64,000 nucleotides of DNA from Galeopsis tetrahit (GCA_963675135.1 OY776126.1:25423195-25487194), one strand, 5' to 3'. Positions 24,611 to 37,357 are shown, counted from the stretch's first letter. Notes: generated by a model from the letters alone, not told the origin. Numbers and translations are program-made.

Positions 24611-25487
24611 TGTCAAGATGATTCCGATCAGTTAGACGTCTCCAACTAATTAGAACACTTGAATATAGAAGAAATAACTGCTCTAGGATAGTAATTCAGA
24701 AAAGTAATCAACGAGACAAACAGCACACAAGAATTTAAGTGGTTCGATCAAAGTCATCTACATCCACTGGATCAGACTAGTACTTCTTTGATTGATAAAG
24801 AATGTTTACACACTCATTCACTCGGAATAGGATATTTCCTCACTTCACTCGTGAACTCACACAACTCAAAGAATACAATAACGTACTAAATCTCTCAATC
24901 CAACCTTTACAATGTACACAAACAAGAGTATATAAAGATCAAAGGTAGTTGCTGTTGTTAGGAACTGTTTTGAGTAGTTATCAACCGTTTGCAACGGCTT
25001 GTAACAACCCATGTGCTTTGTTATTGCCCAACTGAAATGGTAGTTATGCCCTCAAGTTGTTGTAACTGTAAAACTGTTAGTTAAACTAACTAACTTCGAA
25101 CTAGAAGACTTGTCCATAAAGATCAGATCACTTCTACTGTTCTGATACCCAACTCTTCTGTTCTGATGATCAAAAGCTAACTCTGCTTATAGACTCCATA
25201 CTGTGCTGATCTTAACTGCACGTACTGACCAAGTATTGTGCTGACCCAAGTACTGTGCTGACCCAAGTACTGTACTGATCTGGTACTGAGCTGATCTACT
25301 CTGCTGAAGTACTGTGCTGATCCAGTACTGTGCTGATCTAGCCAACTGTGCTGAACTCTAAGCATCACCTTCTCATCTGATTGAAACCCTTCAACTCATC
25401 TGATAAGGCCTAAGTTATCTTATATGATTCTATCAGCTCACTACTCACTTAGTGTGTTGATTCTGAGATTATGAGATAACACTCACA
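24611..25487 (-). repeat. 3' LTR of Tork-like copia (877 bp)
   Basis: It carries a minisatellite of 15-16 bp units built from AAGTACTGTGCTGACC near 25198-25352. It is 42 bp shorter than its partner because it has fewer units. Confidence 0.95.
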
Positions 25488-25500
25488 ATTCTCCACCTTT
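25488..25500 (-). other. Polypurine tract
   Basis: The minus strand reads AAAGGTGGAGAAT directly before the 3' LTR. Confidence 0.75.
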
Positions 25501-25618
25501 AGCTCATAATCGAACTAATCTCCACCAAAAACAAAAAATACCAACACTATTCTCCTCAAAGAATAGTATCCTCTACTGATCTTCTGCCACAAGAACAGTA
25601 GTCTTCTCCTCAGAGGAA

Positions 25619-28600
25619 TTAATGCAGTCCAATAAGTCTAAGACACAAGCCAAACTTCTCTTTTGGCAATGCCTTAGTGAACGCATCAGCAGGGTTCTCC
25701 TGTGTAGCAATCTTCACTACCTGGACAACCCCCTTCTCTACAATATCTCTTACAAAGTACAGCTTCACATCTATGTGCTTAGTTCTCTCATGATACCCCT
25801 GATGCTTTGCAAGATGTATTGAACTTTGGTTTTCACAGAAGACAGTCACACTTCTTTTTGATATACCAAACTCCTTCAAGATCCCACTAAGCCACATGCT
25901 CTCCTTTACTACTTCAGTCAAGGCTACATATTCTGATTCTGTAGTAGATAATGCAACTACGGACTGATGTATTGACCTCCATGATATAGCTGTACCAAAT
26001 AAGGTGAATACATACCTTGTTAAGGACTTTCTTGTGTCTACATTGGCTGCATAGTCGGCATCAACATATCCCACAAGTGCTTCTCCCTCATCTGATATCT
26101 TCTGAAATTTTCAGACCTTTCTCAGCTGATCCTAGAACATATCTCATGACCCATTTAACTGTCTCCCAATGACTTAAACCTGGATCACTCATGTATCTGT
26201 TGATTACACTCATTGCATGAGTTAAATCTGGTCTACAACATACCATAGCATACATTAAACTCCCTACTGCACTGGCATAAGGAACCTTACTCATCTGAGC
26301 TCTTTCTTGGCTGTTCTTGGGACACATCTGATTTGATAGCTTCTGATGCTGACCAATTGGTGTAGAAACTGACTTAGCTTGATTCATCCTTAATCTCTCT
26401 AACACCTTCCTCAAATAGGTAGGCTGACTAAGCTGAATTGCTCCCTCAACTCTACTGATCTCCATCCCAAGAATCACTTTAGCTTCACCAAGATCTTTCA
26501 TCTCAAACTCCCTTTTGAGAATCTCCTTAACTTGATTGATACTGTTAATAGACTCCCCAGCTATTAACATATCATCTACATACAGCAGAAGATAGGTAAC
26601 TGAACTCCCAACCCTCCTGAAGTAAACACAGCTGTCATACAAGCTTCTTGCAAAACCAACTGAGCAAATGTATTCATCAAACCTTAAGTACCACTGTCTA
26701 GGGCTTTGTTTGAGGCCATAGAGTGATTTTCTGAGTAAGCACACTTTGTCTTCTCCATCTTCTATGTCCAACCCTTCTGGTATTTTCATGTAGACCTTCT
26801 CATCTAAAGTCCCATGAAGAAATGTTGTGGTCACATCCATCTGATGCAGCTCCAATTCATATTGAGCAACCATAGCCAACAAGATTCTGATGCTACAATG
26901 CTTTACAACAGGTGAGAAGATTTCATTAAAGTCAATACCTTCTTTCTGTGTAAATCCTTTAGCTACAAGTCTTGCCTTGTACCTAATCTTGCCACCTCTC
27001 TGAGCCTCCACCTTCTTCTTGTAGATCCACTTACACCCAACAAGTTTCTTGTTCTTAGGTCTCTCAACAATCTCCCAAGTCTGGTTCTTGTTTAGAGATA
27101 ACAATTCTTCCTCCATAGCAACTAACCACTTCTCTTTGTCATGGCAGTTGATGGCTTCTGTGTAAGTTTTAGGCTCCAAAGACTCCACCTCAAGAGCTGC
27201 ACATAATGCAAATGATACTATGTCAGCTTGACCATACCTCTGAGGTGGGTGGACTTCTCTTCTTGATCTGTCCCTAGTCAGCTGATAGTCATGAAGCTCA
27301 GTATCACTATGAGTATTCTCCTCCTCATCTGGATCAATCTGATCTTCAGTTAGTGTTCTGATGTCATCATGCTCCACCTCCACTTGTGTCTCATCTGGTT
27401 TGTTGTGTGCTGTACTGGAGCTTGCCTCCTCTTTCAATGGCATTCTATTCTCATCAAAAGTTACATCTCTGCTGATAATACACTTCTGCATTCCAGCTTC
27501 TAGGAACCACAATCTGTATCCTTTCACACCTGAAGGATATCCTATGAACACACATTTCAAGGCTCGAGGCTCAAGCTTATCTTGCTTGACATGGGCATAT
27601 GCTGAACAACCATACACCTTCAAATTATTGTACTCAGCTGCATGGCCAGACCATAACTCTTCTGGGGTTTTAAATTGCACAGCTGAGGAAGGGCTTCTGT
27701 TTATCAAATATGCTGCTGTTGACACTGCTTCTCCCCAAAATACTTTAGGCAATCCAGAGCTGCTCAACATGCATCTAACTCTCTCAAGTAAAGTCTGGTT
27801 CATTCTCCCAGCTACTCCATTCTGCTGAGGTGTACCTGGTACTGTTCTATGCCTCACTATACCCTTCTTCTTGCAGAAAACATTGAACTCTTTTGATATG
27901 AACTCCAGCCCATTATCAGTTCTCAAATGCTTGAGATTCTTTCCAGAAATGTTCTCCACCTCAGTGAGCCATTCCTTAAATTTTTCAAATGCTTCTAACT
28001 TGGATTTCAGGATAGTGATCCATACCTTTCTTGAGTAGTCATCTATGATAGACATGAAGTATCTCCCACCACTTCTGGTCTGATTCCTAGCTGGCCCCCA
28101 TAAATCTGAATGGACATAGTCCAAAATTCCTTTGGTAGAGTGTGAACTCTTCCCAAACTTCAATCTCTTGGATTTCCCAAGAATGCAGTGCTCACACAAA
28201 TCAAGCTTTGTGATCTTGTCACCACATAACAATCCTTACTTACTTAGCTCAAGTAGGCCTTTCTCTCCTACATGACCTAGTCTTCTATGCCATAACATTG
28301 AGTTGTCTTGCACCCTTGCCACATCTGATCTGCCAATAATTGTTCCCCCCTTAAGAAAGTAGAGATCATTTCTTCTCTCACCTTTAAGAACAGTAAGATT
28401 CCCCTTTGAAACTCTGAGCTCTCCATCTTCTGACTGGAATTTATAGCCCAATGAATCTAGCATACCAAGAGATATCAAATTTCTCTTGAGTTCAGGAACA
28501 TACCTGACCCTCTTGAGAATCCTCACTACTCCATCATACATCTTCAAGTGTACTTTACCTTCACCTCTGACTTTGCAAGTGTGATCATTCCCTAACAACA

Positions 28601-29591
28601 CAGAACCTCCATTTTGATGCTTAAAATCATGAAACCACTCTCTTCTTGGAGTCATGTGGAAAGAACACCCTGAATCTAAAATCCAATCTTGCTGCTCTTT
28701 AGTGGAAGTGATGGATAGGGACTGAGCTGACTCATAGCCTTTCTGCTCTATATCATCTTGGGTTTGATTTTCTTGATTCTTATCAACAGGGTTCTTAGGA
28801 CCAGATTTTCTCATAAGCTGTTTGTACTTGTAACACGTACTCTTAAAGTGCCCAGGTTTGTTGCAGTGGTGGCACACTACTTCCCCTTGATTTGACACTG
28901 CTGATTTACCCTTATCAGCTCCCTTGGGTTGACTAGACCCTTTCTTGGAGACAAACTTCTTCTGACCTCCCTTGATTGCCAATCCTTCTCCACTGCTACT
29001 TTTATCTCCTTGAGATGTCTTATTATGCAATAGCTTGGACTTGACAGCCAAGATCACATCGTCCAATGTGATTGCTTCCTTTCTACCATACAAGATGGTG
29101 TCCTTTAGGATTTCAAAGGACTTAGGAAGAGCACTCAACAAGATCAGAGCATTATCCTCTTCCTCTAACTTGACATCCAAATTCTCCAGATCATCAAGAA
29201 TCTTGTTGAACTTATCTAGCTGCTCCGTAATGGGTTTGTCATCTCCTATTCTAAAGGCGTACAGCTTCTGTTTCGAATTGAGTCGGTTAGCAGGAGTTTT
29301 CACCATATATAGCTTCTCAAGCTTATCCCAAACCTCCTTCGCTGACTTCTCTTTAGCAACCTCCCTCAAGACCTTATCTCCAAGGCAGAGTAGGATCGTG
29401 CTTCGAGCTTTCCTGAGCAACTTGCTCCTTTCAGCCGCAGCTGTTGCAGATTCTTCTGCAATCTCTTCGGATTCTTCGAGAGCCTCGAATAATCCTTGAT
29501 GTTCAAGGAGGGCGTGCATCTTGACCTTCCACAGCCCAAAATCTCTTGTGCCTGTAAACTTCTCTATGTTGTACTTGGTAGAATTCCCCAT
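25619..29591 (-). pseudogene. Copia gag-pol polyprotein with one stop and one frameshift
   Basis: The first block (29591-28236, 451 aa) starts MGNSTKYNIEKFTGTRDFGL. It has the gag domain, zinc knuckle CHHCNKPGHFKSTC, protease DSGCSFHMT and the GAG-pre-integrase motif WHRRLGHVG. A single in-frame TAA (28233-28235) follows, then integrase (HCILGKSKR ... TDNGLEF ... TPQQNGVAGR) and RT (KARLVAKGFTQKEGIDF, LLLYVDDMLIAG) down to 26088. One base shift near 26080 leads into RNase H (GYVDADYAANVDTRKS, TESEY, PADAFTKALP), ending at 25619. The ATG lies 44 bases inside the 5' LTR, which is unusually close. Confidence 0.95.
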
Positions 29592-29635
29592 CTTTAGATC
29601 TGCAGCTACTTCGGTTTTCCATAGACGGCGTCAAT

Positions 29636-30554
29636 TGTCAAGATGATTCTGATCAGTTAGACGTCTCCAACTAATTAGAACACTTGAATATAGAAGAAAT
29701 AACTGCTCTAGGATAGTAATTTAGAAAAGTAATCAACGAGACAAACAACACACAAGAATTTAAGTGGTTCGATCAAAGTGATCTACATCCACTGGATCAA
29801 ACTAGTACTTCTTTGATTGATAAAGAATGTTTACACACTCATTCACTCGGAATAGGATATTTCCTCACTTCACTCGTGAACTCACACAACTCAAAGAATA
29901 CAATAACGTACTAAATCTCTCAATCCAACCTTTACAATGTACACAAACAAGATTATATAAAGACCGAAGGTAGTTGCTGCTGTTAGGAACTGTTTTGAGT
30001 AGTTATCAACCGTTTGCAACCGCTTGTAACAACCCATGTGCTCTGTTATTGCCCAATTGAAATGGTAGTTATGCCCTCAAGTTGTTGTAACTGTAAAACT
30101 GTTAGTTAAACTAACTAACTTCGAACCAGAAGACTTGTCCATAAAGATCAGATCACTTCTACTGTTCTGATACCCAACTCTTCTGTTCTGATGATCAAAA
30201 GCTAACTCTGCTTATAGACTCCATACTGTGCTGATCTTAACTGCACTGACCAAGTACTGTGCTGACCCAAGTACTATGCTGACCCAAGTACTGTACTGAT
30301 CTGGTACTGAGCTGATCTACTCTGCTGAAGTACTGTGCTGATCAAGTACTGTGCTGATCCAGTACTGTGCTGATCCAGTACTGTGCTGATCTTACTGTGC
30401 TGATCTAGCCAACTGTGCTGAACTCTAAGCATCACCTTCTCATCTGATTGAAACCCTTCAACTCATCTGATAAGGCCTAAGTTATCTTATCTGATCCTAT
30501 CAGCTCACTACTCACTTAGTGTGCTGATTCTAAGATTATTAGATAACACTCACA
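29636..30554 (-). repeat. 5' LTR of Tork-like copia (919 bp)
   Basis: It pairs with 24611-25487. The minisatellite at about 30225-30420 has extra GTACTGTGCTGATCCA units. The promoter should lie here. Confidence 0.95.
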
Positions 30555-30788
30555 GTGTGGGGTGTCTCGATTCGAGAAATGGAGATCTATGCTTCTTTTG
30601 TGGACAAAGTTGTCGCTCGTTGATTTACTTTCTCACGATTGGAGGTGACAACAACGCCGTTTAAATCTGTCTGGTTTGAAGATTTGAAGATCTAGAGCTC
30701 GGATTTGATTTTTCACTTTGTTAGATCTATCTTCTTTGTAACCTATCAAAAAAAAAAATGGTGTTACTTTTAAGTCTAAACATACATA

Positions 30789-31038
30789 CTCCCTCCTATT
30801 CAAAATATATGTCATCCTAAGCTCATGCACACATATTAAGAAAATAAGTTATTTCTAGGTAACCCTTAATAAATGCTTATAATTTTCATTAGAAAAAATA
30901 CATGTATGTAAATATTTATTGATCTTAAGGGTAAATTTGGAATAAATGCAATTAATTTACATTGAAAAGTGCAAAACGACTTATATTTTGCAAAGAAAAT
31001 GAAAGGTCAAAACGACTTATATTTTAAATAGGAGAGAG
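30789..31038. mobile_element. Stowaway-like MITE (250 bp)
   Basis: The ends CTCCCTCCTATTCAAAATAT and, inverted, ATATTTTAAATAGGAGAGAG are imperfect inverted repeats. TA flanks both sides (30787-30788, 31039-31040), as in Tc1/mariner insertions. Confidence 0.85.
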
Positions 31039-31040
31039 TA

Positions 31041-31928
31041 TTTTCTAACTCATTTCTTTATGTTGTACATAAAATTTATAAAATTACCCTTCATTATTTC
31101 ATTTTTTTATTTTATGTGCTCAAAAGTTAATGGTACAAGTTAAAATGGGACGAAGAGAGTATTTATTTTCAGTCATATAATCTGTTACTACGTCTCTTAC
31201 TAGTTTTGTTGTAGTTGCAGCTAATTAAGACCGTGTACAATGAGATCAAGTATGCGGGGACATGTAGATCAAAAGAAATCATATATAAGCTGATGGATTT
31301 ATTATTAGTTGTGTATGGAGGAATCAATTTGTGCTCAAAGAAGCTCAAAGAAGAAAATAGATGGTTTCAAAAAGAAGAAAATAAGGGGGTGAATTACATG
31401 GTGAAATAAAAGAAAAGAAGGAGAACAAGTGTTGTGTGAACATTTATTGCATTATGAGAAAAAATAACATTTGTGCTCAACAAGTCAAAGAGTCACTACT
31501 TCCAAATTCACCTTTCCCTTTCCAAAGAGTCAACACTACAACCCTTAAAAGACCTGGCCCTCCTTAATGGATAATTGATACCTAAATTGTGGTTGTAAAT
31601 TGATTTTATGAGAAAGACTATGGTTTTTATGTTTTTGTGGATGGACAATTGAGAGTCTCAATCCCTCCATACACTTGTGTGATGAGAGAAACACGCCCTT
31701 GTGAGAGTGGTGAATCAAGTGTGAGAATTTTCCTTGGCTAGATCGCATTGTGTTTTGATAGTGATGGAAAATTGCATGTATCGATGAACTTTTCATTTGG
31801 AGGATTGCTTGATGATACCTAATCATTGCATTGTGTCCATTCATATATTCTTCACAATCACTCTCATTTGCTCTTTTCTTTCTTTGCTTGGGGACAAGCA
31901 AATTTTTATGTTCGGGGGGGGGGGGGTA
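31041..31928 (+). mobile_element. 3' internal remnant of an Athila/Tat-like gypsy element
   Basis: No long frame is intact. The segment ends with TTTGCTTGGGGACAAGCAA and a run of twelve G (about 31916-31927), the arrangement I know from the end of Athila/Tat internal regions just before the 3' LTR. The G run would be the polypurine tract. The left limit is uncertain; the bases before about 31215 show nothing I recognise. Confidence 0.5.
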
Positions 31929-32224
31929 ATTAGTCGTGAGATTGCTCGAATTTGTGATGAAATATGTTTTGATTGTCGTTTTTTTCTTGCAAGAATCGTG
32001 TGATTTGAGTTCGATTGTCGAAATTATGATATACGACCATTCTTGCTTGATTTATAGGTAAAATGAGGGATTTCGAAGCAATTCATGAAGAATCAGACCA
32101 ATAGATCAATCTGAAAATTGGATCATGTGGAAAGCATCGAAGAGAGGGTCAAAACGGATCTTGAATCAAATCGATCGGATTTTCGGAGTGAAAGTTATGC
32201 ATAAAACAAGAAGTGAGGAGATAC

Positions 32225-32415
32225 TCGGTCGAGTGTACAGACTCGGCCGAGTCAAAGGGAGAAACTGCAACTTTCAAAATTTACTGAACACTCGGCCGAG
32301 TGGTGGCCAAATTTTCAACCTACTGGATGTGAAGAGCACTCGAACGAGTCGGGACGCAAATCTGCAAGTTTGTGATTTCACTGAACACTCGGCCGAGTGG
32401 CATGACTCAGCCAAG
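32225..32415. repeat. Palindromic ACTCGGCCGAGT cluster
   Basis: Five to six copies of this 12-bp palindrome or one-base variants (ACTCGGTCGAGT, ACTCGAACGAGT, ACTCAGCCAAGT) lie 70-260 bases upstream of the LTR TATA box. Confidence 0.85.
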
Positions 32416-32482
32416 TCACATCAAATTTTATGCCTTGTTCCTCATTTGACCTAGGGACACGTGTCAAGCACTTTTGGAAAGG

Positions 32483-32490
32483 TATATAAA
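32483..32490 (+). promoter_or_regulatory. LTR TATA box
   Basis: TATATAAA in the gypsy LTR, positioned just downstream of the palindrome cluster. Confidence 0.6.
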
Positions 32491-32968
32491 GCCTAAAATT
32501 CGTTTTTTGAAGGGTTCTCCCATTTTTTGCAAGACTTACACATACAAACACATAGTTGAAGGTTTTTCGAACTTTTTCTTGTAATTTTCTCCATAGATTA
32601 ACTAGAATCCTTTGTTTTAGTTTCATTTCAATCAAGGAATGTCATTAGGTTTTGTCTATTTCATCCATTTGTAGCTACATTTCCAATATCAAGGTGATAT
32701 TTCTCCTCTTTAAGCTTCAATTTGGTAATTCCATCATTTCTACAATTTCTTGTTATTTAACTATGGGTTTTATGATTTGTTCTGTTGTAGCCATGAGATT
32801 CTCTTCTAGAAACATGGGCTAATCTTTAATTACCTTGGGTGTGGATGTTTAGATGGGTGTTTAGTGTAATTATGGATTAATTGCATGCTTAGCTTAGGTT
32901 TTGGGTGTTTATGTTTATAGAGTTGTGTTTTAATTGATTCATTTGGTTAATCAATGATTCACGTATTA

Positions 32969-34048
32969 TGCAACACCAAAATACACGACCGCGAGTATAC
33001 GGCGTATATTGTAGCGTGATAAGTACGAGGTAGATCCCACGAGGAGGTGTAGTGTAAAAGTGAAGTTTGTCGATGGAATTCTAAATAGACGTGATCGATA
33101 AGTTGTAAAGTGTGGCAATTACCCTTAAATTGTCTAATAAGTTGTCACAAGTAAACAATTAAACATAACCCTAGAACCAAAAGTGTTCTAGCCAATCAAC
33201 AACATAATCAAATAAACAAAACTAAATGAAATAACTAAATAAAAAGAGAGAGAAATAGAAAGCTTAGTCTAAAATGTGGTGGGGAATGAAATTTCCAAGC
33301 TATTTATGCCTTTCTTGCATGAATTGATGAAGAGATGAAGAAGTTATGACCAAATCACCTTCAATTATGTGTTTCTATGTGTGGAATTTGAAGAATTGTG
33401 GGAGAGTACCTTTGGTTTTAAGAATGGGTGTATTTATAGTGTTGGGGTAGGGTTTGGGGAGGTATTTTGCAAGTAAGTCCCTTGAAAATTGAGAAAATGG
33501 CAAAAAACCCCCGAGTAGCATATGACCCGGCTGGGTGGATTCTACCCGGGCATGCCACCCGGCCGAAATACGAAGCGAGAGGTGAAATTTGACTTGCCTA
33601 GGTGATTTGACCCGGCCGGGTCGATTCTACACAGGCAAGATACGAAGCTCTAGGCTGGACAGAGCGAGGCCGGGCTAAAACCACCCGGCCAGGTTGATTC
33701 TACCCGGCCAGGTTGATTCTACCCGGCCAGGTTGATTTTACCCGGCATGCTTTTTCGTCTCTTCATATCTCGAGCTTCCGACTTCCAATTGACTCGATTC
33801 GCTTTTTTCATTTCACTCCGTTTTTCGAGCCGGATCCAATGGTGCACTCCTCTCTTTGGGCCAGTGAATTTTAGTAGGTTTTTTTCTCCCAAAATCCTTC
33901 ATTTTTCCTACAAAATCGACAAAACACCACCTTTCTCTTATTTTGACCAAAACAATCATAATCAACCCATAAATCAATGAATTCACACTAAAAATGAGCT
34001 TCACATGTGCATAAAAAATGTGTAAATTCCACCCGAATCAATCAACTC
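32969..34048 (-). mobile_element. Solo LTR of a second gypsy family (1080 bp)
   Basis: TATTA flanks both sides (32964-32968 and 34049-34053) as a 5-bp TSD and interrupts the outer LTR cleanly. The plus strand starts TGCAACACC and ends AATCAACTC, so the final A of the CA end seems lost. On the minus strand it has a TATA box (TATAAATA, 33431-33438) and ACCCGGCCGGGT-like palindromes at 33520-33745, including three tandem copies of GGCCAGGTTGATTCTACCC. No second LTR or internal region is present, so it is a recombination product. Confidence 0.8.
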
Positions 34049-34744
34049 TATTAGCGAGCATGTTCGATTATGTTTATTGCAACGAGAATTGGGTTGCATG
34101 ATTGGGAGTATAAGTGTGAGCTTTGGTTAATTGAATAGAATTTAAGTAGTAATTAGCTTAACCGAGAGAAGGTTAATTGCTAGATCAACAACTTGAGACA
34201 CTAATCGAATAGAGGTCATCTAGGAGATTTGTGAGAGGGTGTTTCATAAGCATTAGTAACCGTGTTGAAATTGCTTATGAAACACTATCTTACGAGCTTA
34301 TGATATTTGGTTAGATCCTATAATTGCTAATCAATGCACGTGTTCACTTATGCCTTTCGAGGGGGTCTACACATATATGTGATAGCCTTTAGTTTAATTC
34401 AAAACCATAGTTAATTCATGTGATTGGTCCATTAACTCACTAAATTACCCACAAAACGGAAACACTTGAGGCAATACCCTTCTCTTGCACTTTCAAAAGA
34501 AAGTTTGTTAGTTCGTTGCATGTTAGTTAATTTAGTTTAATATACTTAGTTTAATTCTAAAAAATCCTCAAAAATAACCACGTTTAGTTACTACAATAGC
34601 ATGATAACTCGTAACTTTAGGGATTCACTTTTATTTAATTAATTAGGTCCTTGGAACGAAAATCTACTTGGTGTACTTGCATACTACAATCGAACCCATA
34701 CGCTTGTGGGGATCGTATTGTGTGTCAAAATACGTGAAAAATAC

Positions 34745-35006
34745 GGTACAAGTCATTTAGTATGTCAGATTATTAAAGCAAAATACTATCTGACGAGCTG
34801 CTTTCTCAATGCTCAAATTGACAACAATCTGAGTTACTCGTGGGGGAGTATTGTTGCGACCCAAGGGATTCTCAAGAGGGGGGTTCGCTGGAAAATAGGT
34901 TCCGGGGATGATGTTTGTGTATGGGGTTTTCCGTGGGTAAGGGACGATGACAACTTCTATCTTCAGACACCGCTGGTTGATGGCTTTCAAGATATGAGGG
35001 TAGTTG
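34745..35006 (+). pseudogene. LINE ORF2 fragment downstream of the RT domain
   Basis: The translation SHLVCQIIKAKYYLTSCFLNA ... WGSIVATQGILKRGVRWKIGSGDDVCVWGFPWV matches the conserved stretch after the RT domain of plant L1 LINEs. It stops at the solo LTR at 35007 and resumes at 37797. Confidence 0.85.
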
Positions 35007-36037
35007 TGTGACGCCCTAATATTTAAAACTATAAGCTTTATAAGAGTAGTATAAGTGACTAAATTTAAGACACTAAAAGTATCGCTTTATGAACCCATGA
35101 TGAAATGAAAAGAGTATTTATTTGTATCCTTGAATAAAATGTAATAAACAACGACAATCAAGACGTCAAAAACGTAACTCATAAGACAATATCACTCTCG
35201 ATGGAATGAAGATAATTATTGAATCTTTTACTTAAAATGTTATGCTTATAAAAATAGAAGTCGTCATCCAATGCCACCTCTCGCCGCCCAGCTTCTCAAC
35301 CTGAAATTTGTAAGGGAGAGGGGTGAGTATGCAAGCACACTCAGTGGGGTCGAGTCATTCACAATTTTATGCTAGAGATAAATAATCAAGACAACGTTTA
35401 GTAAATGAAACTCATACATAATTACTTTGTCATTTCGGTGCCTTACTTTGCCAACATTGTCTTTAATACTTGTCATATAGTATTGTGGACCTTCCCAAAG
35501 TACGTTCTAAGAAACCGAGGTATCCCCACACGTGGAGTTTGTGGACCTTCCCTGTAGCCGAGTCTAACGACTTAGGTATTTCCACACATAGAATTTAACT
35601 TCGCATAGGAGCACGGCGGGAAGGACCCGAGGATCCGTCGATCCCGAACCCATTAGGGCCCTTGGCTATAAGAAACTTTATCCATTGAATATTGAATCAA
35701 TCGAATTTACACAACATGCACCTTGATGAGTTATCTAAAGCATTTAATAAAAAATGACCACACATTAAATTACTACTAACCACTGCAGTAAATTAAAGCA
35801 ATTAAACCTCACCTTAACTACAGATGTGATAAGTGGTAGGTCCAACCCTCGTACAAGCTAGCCCTCGTAATTAGCCTCGCCTAGCATTAATAATCGCGTA
35901 CATCGAGTTAGCTTACATTATACACTTAAACTGCTGAAGATCGACAAGGTAATTATTGAACTTAAGTGTGTAAGTCCAATAACAGGTTGCACGCCCTACA
36001 CTAAAACTCAAAATAGGAACTTACTCTTAATTTAATA

Positions 36038-36299
36038 CTCCCTCTATCCATGAAAAGTAGTCTCATGGGAGTGGGGCACGTGTTTTAAGAAAAATGTAGA
36101 TAAAGTAGATAAAGTAAGGGTATTATAGGGTATTGTGGGGCCCATTGTGAATAAAGTGATTGTTTGTGAATAAAGTTGATGGCAATTTGAGTAATTAAGT
36201 GATGGTTGAAGGGTGATAGTTTACACAAAGGGTATGAGACTACTTTTTGTGGACAAGAAATATTGGGCAAATAGAACTACTTTTCATGGAGGGAGGGAG
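36038..36299. mobile_element. Stowaway-like MITE (262 bp)
   Basis: Inverted ends CTCCCTCTATCCATGAAAAG and CTTTTCATGGAGGGAGGGAG, with TA on both sides (36036-36037, 36300-36301). Confidence 0.88.
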
Positions 36300-36815
36300 T
36301 ATGAAATATTGGAGTTAATCAAAATAGAAATTATATTAATTGAATTAATAAAGAATCACCACTTAAGTTCATTGATTTGCGTGAGTTCTTTCTTCATTAT
36401 GGAAAACTCCCCACTAGATCATGATTCATGAACTACTTTTTAATTCCTCAAAATCAATTAGTAAAAACAATAAAATAGTATAATGGAAGAAGTCCCCACT
36501 AGATCATGAACTGCTTCTTAATTCTTTCAGATCCATTAGTAAAAATTAGTAAAATAATATTACAATACTAAATTTATCAAACAAATAAATGTCATGGCAT
36601 TACACCCCACTCGCCTGACACGCTAAATCATTTTAAAGAGTATATGAATTCATAGATGGTACGTGTCGTGTCGTAAGTATAGTTATACATTTATACATAT
36701 GTGAAACAATAAATCATTTTAAAATATGTTTACACTAGTAGAAGACCCGCGAAATTCGCGGGATGATAAAATAAATAATATTTAGTAAATAAAATGAAAA
36801 AACGATGAAAAGAAA

Positions 36816-37357
36816 AATTAAAAATACTTTCAAAAATGCATAATTAAAAATTATAATTATAATTAGAAAACTTAAATAGGAAGAAGAAGTGAAGAAGAGA
36901 GAGAATGGATAAGAACGAAAAATAATTTTAAAAATTATAAGTTGGAGAAGAGAGAGAAAGAAACGGTTAAACAAAATAAAATAGAAAAAAAAATCAGAAA
37001 TTCTATAAAATTAGGAAAACAGAAAAGGAGGAGAATTGAGATGACACGTAGGAAATAAAAGATTCAGAATTAGTATATAAGGGTAGAATTAAAAATACTT
37101 TCAAAAATGCATAATTAAAAATTATAATTATAATTAGAAAACTTAAATAGGAAGAAGAAGTGAAGAAGAGAGAGAATGGATAAGAACGAAAAATAATTTT
37201 AAAAATTATAGTTGGAGAAGAGAGAGAAAGAAACGGTTAAACAAAATAAAATAGAAAAAAAAAATCAGAAATTCTATAAAATTAGGAAAACAGAAAAGGA
37301 GGAGAATTGAGATGACACGTAGGAAATAAAATATTCAGAATTAATATATAAGGGTAG
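36816..37357. repeat. 271-bp tandem duplication
   Basis: 36816-37086 and 37087-37357 are the same length and nearly identical; I see about three to five differences. Each begins AATTAAAAATACTTTCAAAA. The palindrome GACCCGCGAAATTCGCGGG lies just upstream near 36745. Confidence 0.9.

Larger units (their letters stand above)
24611..30554 (-). mobile_element. Ty1/copia LTR retrotransposon, Tork/Tnt1-like, nearly complete
   Basis: LTRs at 24611-25487 and 29636-30554 begin TGTCAAGATGATTC and end ACACTCACA on the plus strand. GTGTG flanks both ends (24606-24610 and 30555-30559) as a 5-bp TSD. Coding is on the minus strand in one gag-pol reading frame with one stop and one frameshift. LTR divergence by eye is low, apart from repeat copy number, so the insertion is fairly young. 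It sits inside the poly(A) retroposon at 23945-30757. Confidence 0.96.
23945..30757 (+). mobile_element. Poly(A)-tailed retroposon, split by a copia element
   Basis: ATGGTGTT stands at 23937-23944 and again at 30758-30765, right after a run of eleven A. This fits target-primed reverse transcription with an 8-bp or slightly longer TSD. Without the copia element (24611-30554 plus one GTGTG) it is about 860 bp. I find no RT, intact ORF or tRNA head. It may be a non-autonomous LINE derivative or a processed transcript. Confidence 0.55.
31929..34735 (+). repeat. Gypsy (Athila/Tat-like) 3' LTR, split by a nested solo LTR
   Basis: The LTR follows the G-rich polypurine tract and ends near 34735, where LINE sequence resumes. 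It has several copies of the palindrome ACTCGGCCGAGT or close variants at 32225-32410 and a TATA box TATATAAA at 32483-32490. Late LTR sequence resumes at 34049. The exact ends are uncertain because the TG start appears mutated to TA. Its own 5' LTR is not in the window. Confidence 0.6.

Noticed and set aside
31545..31901. 118-residue minus-strand ORF
   Set aside because: It is antisense to the gypsy internal remnant and has low-complexity His/Ser/Gln composition only.
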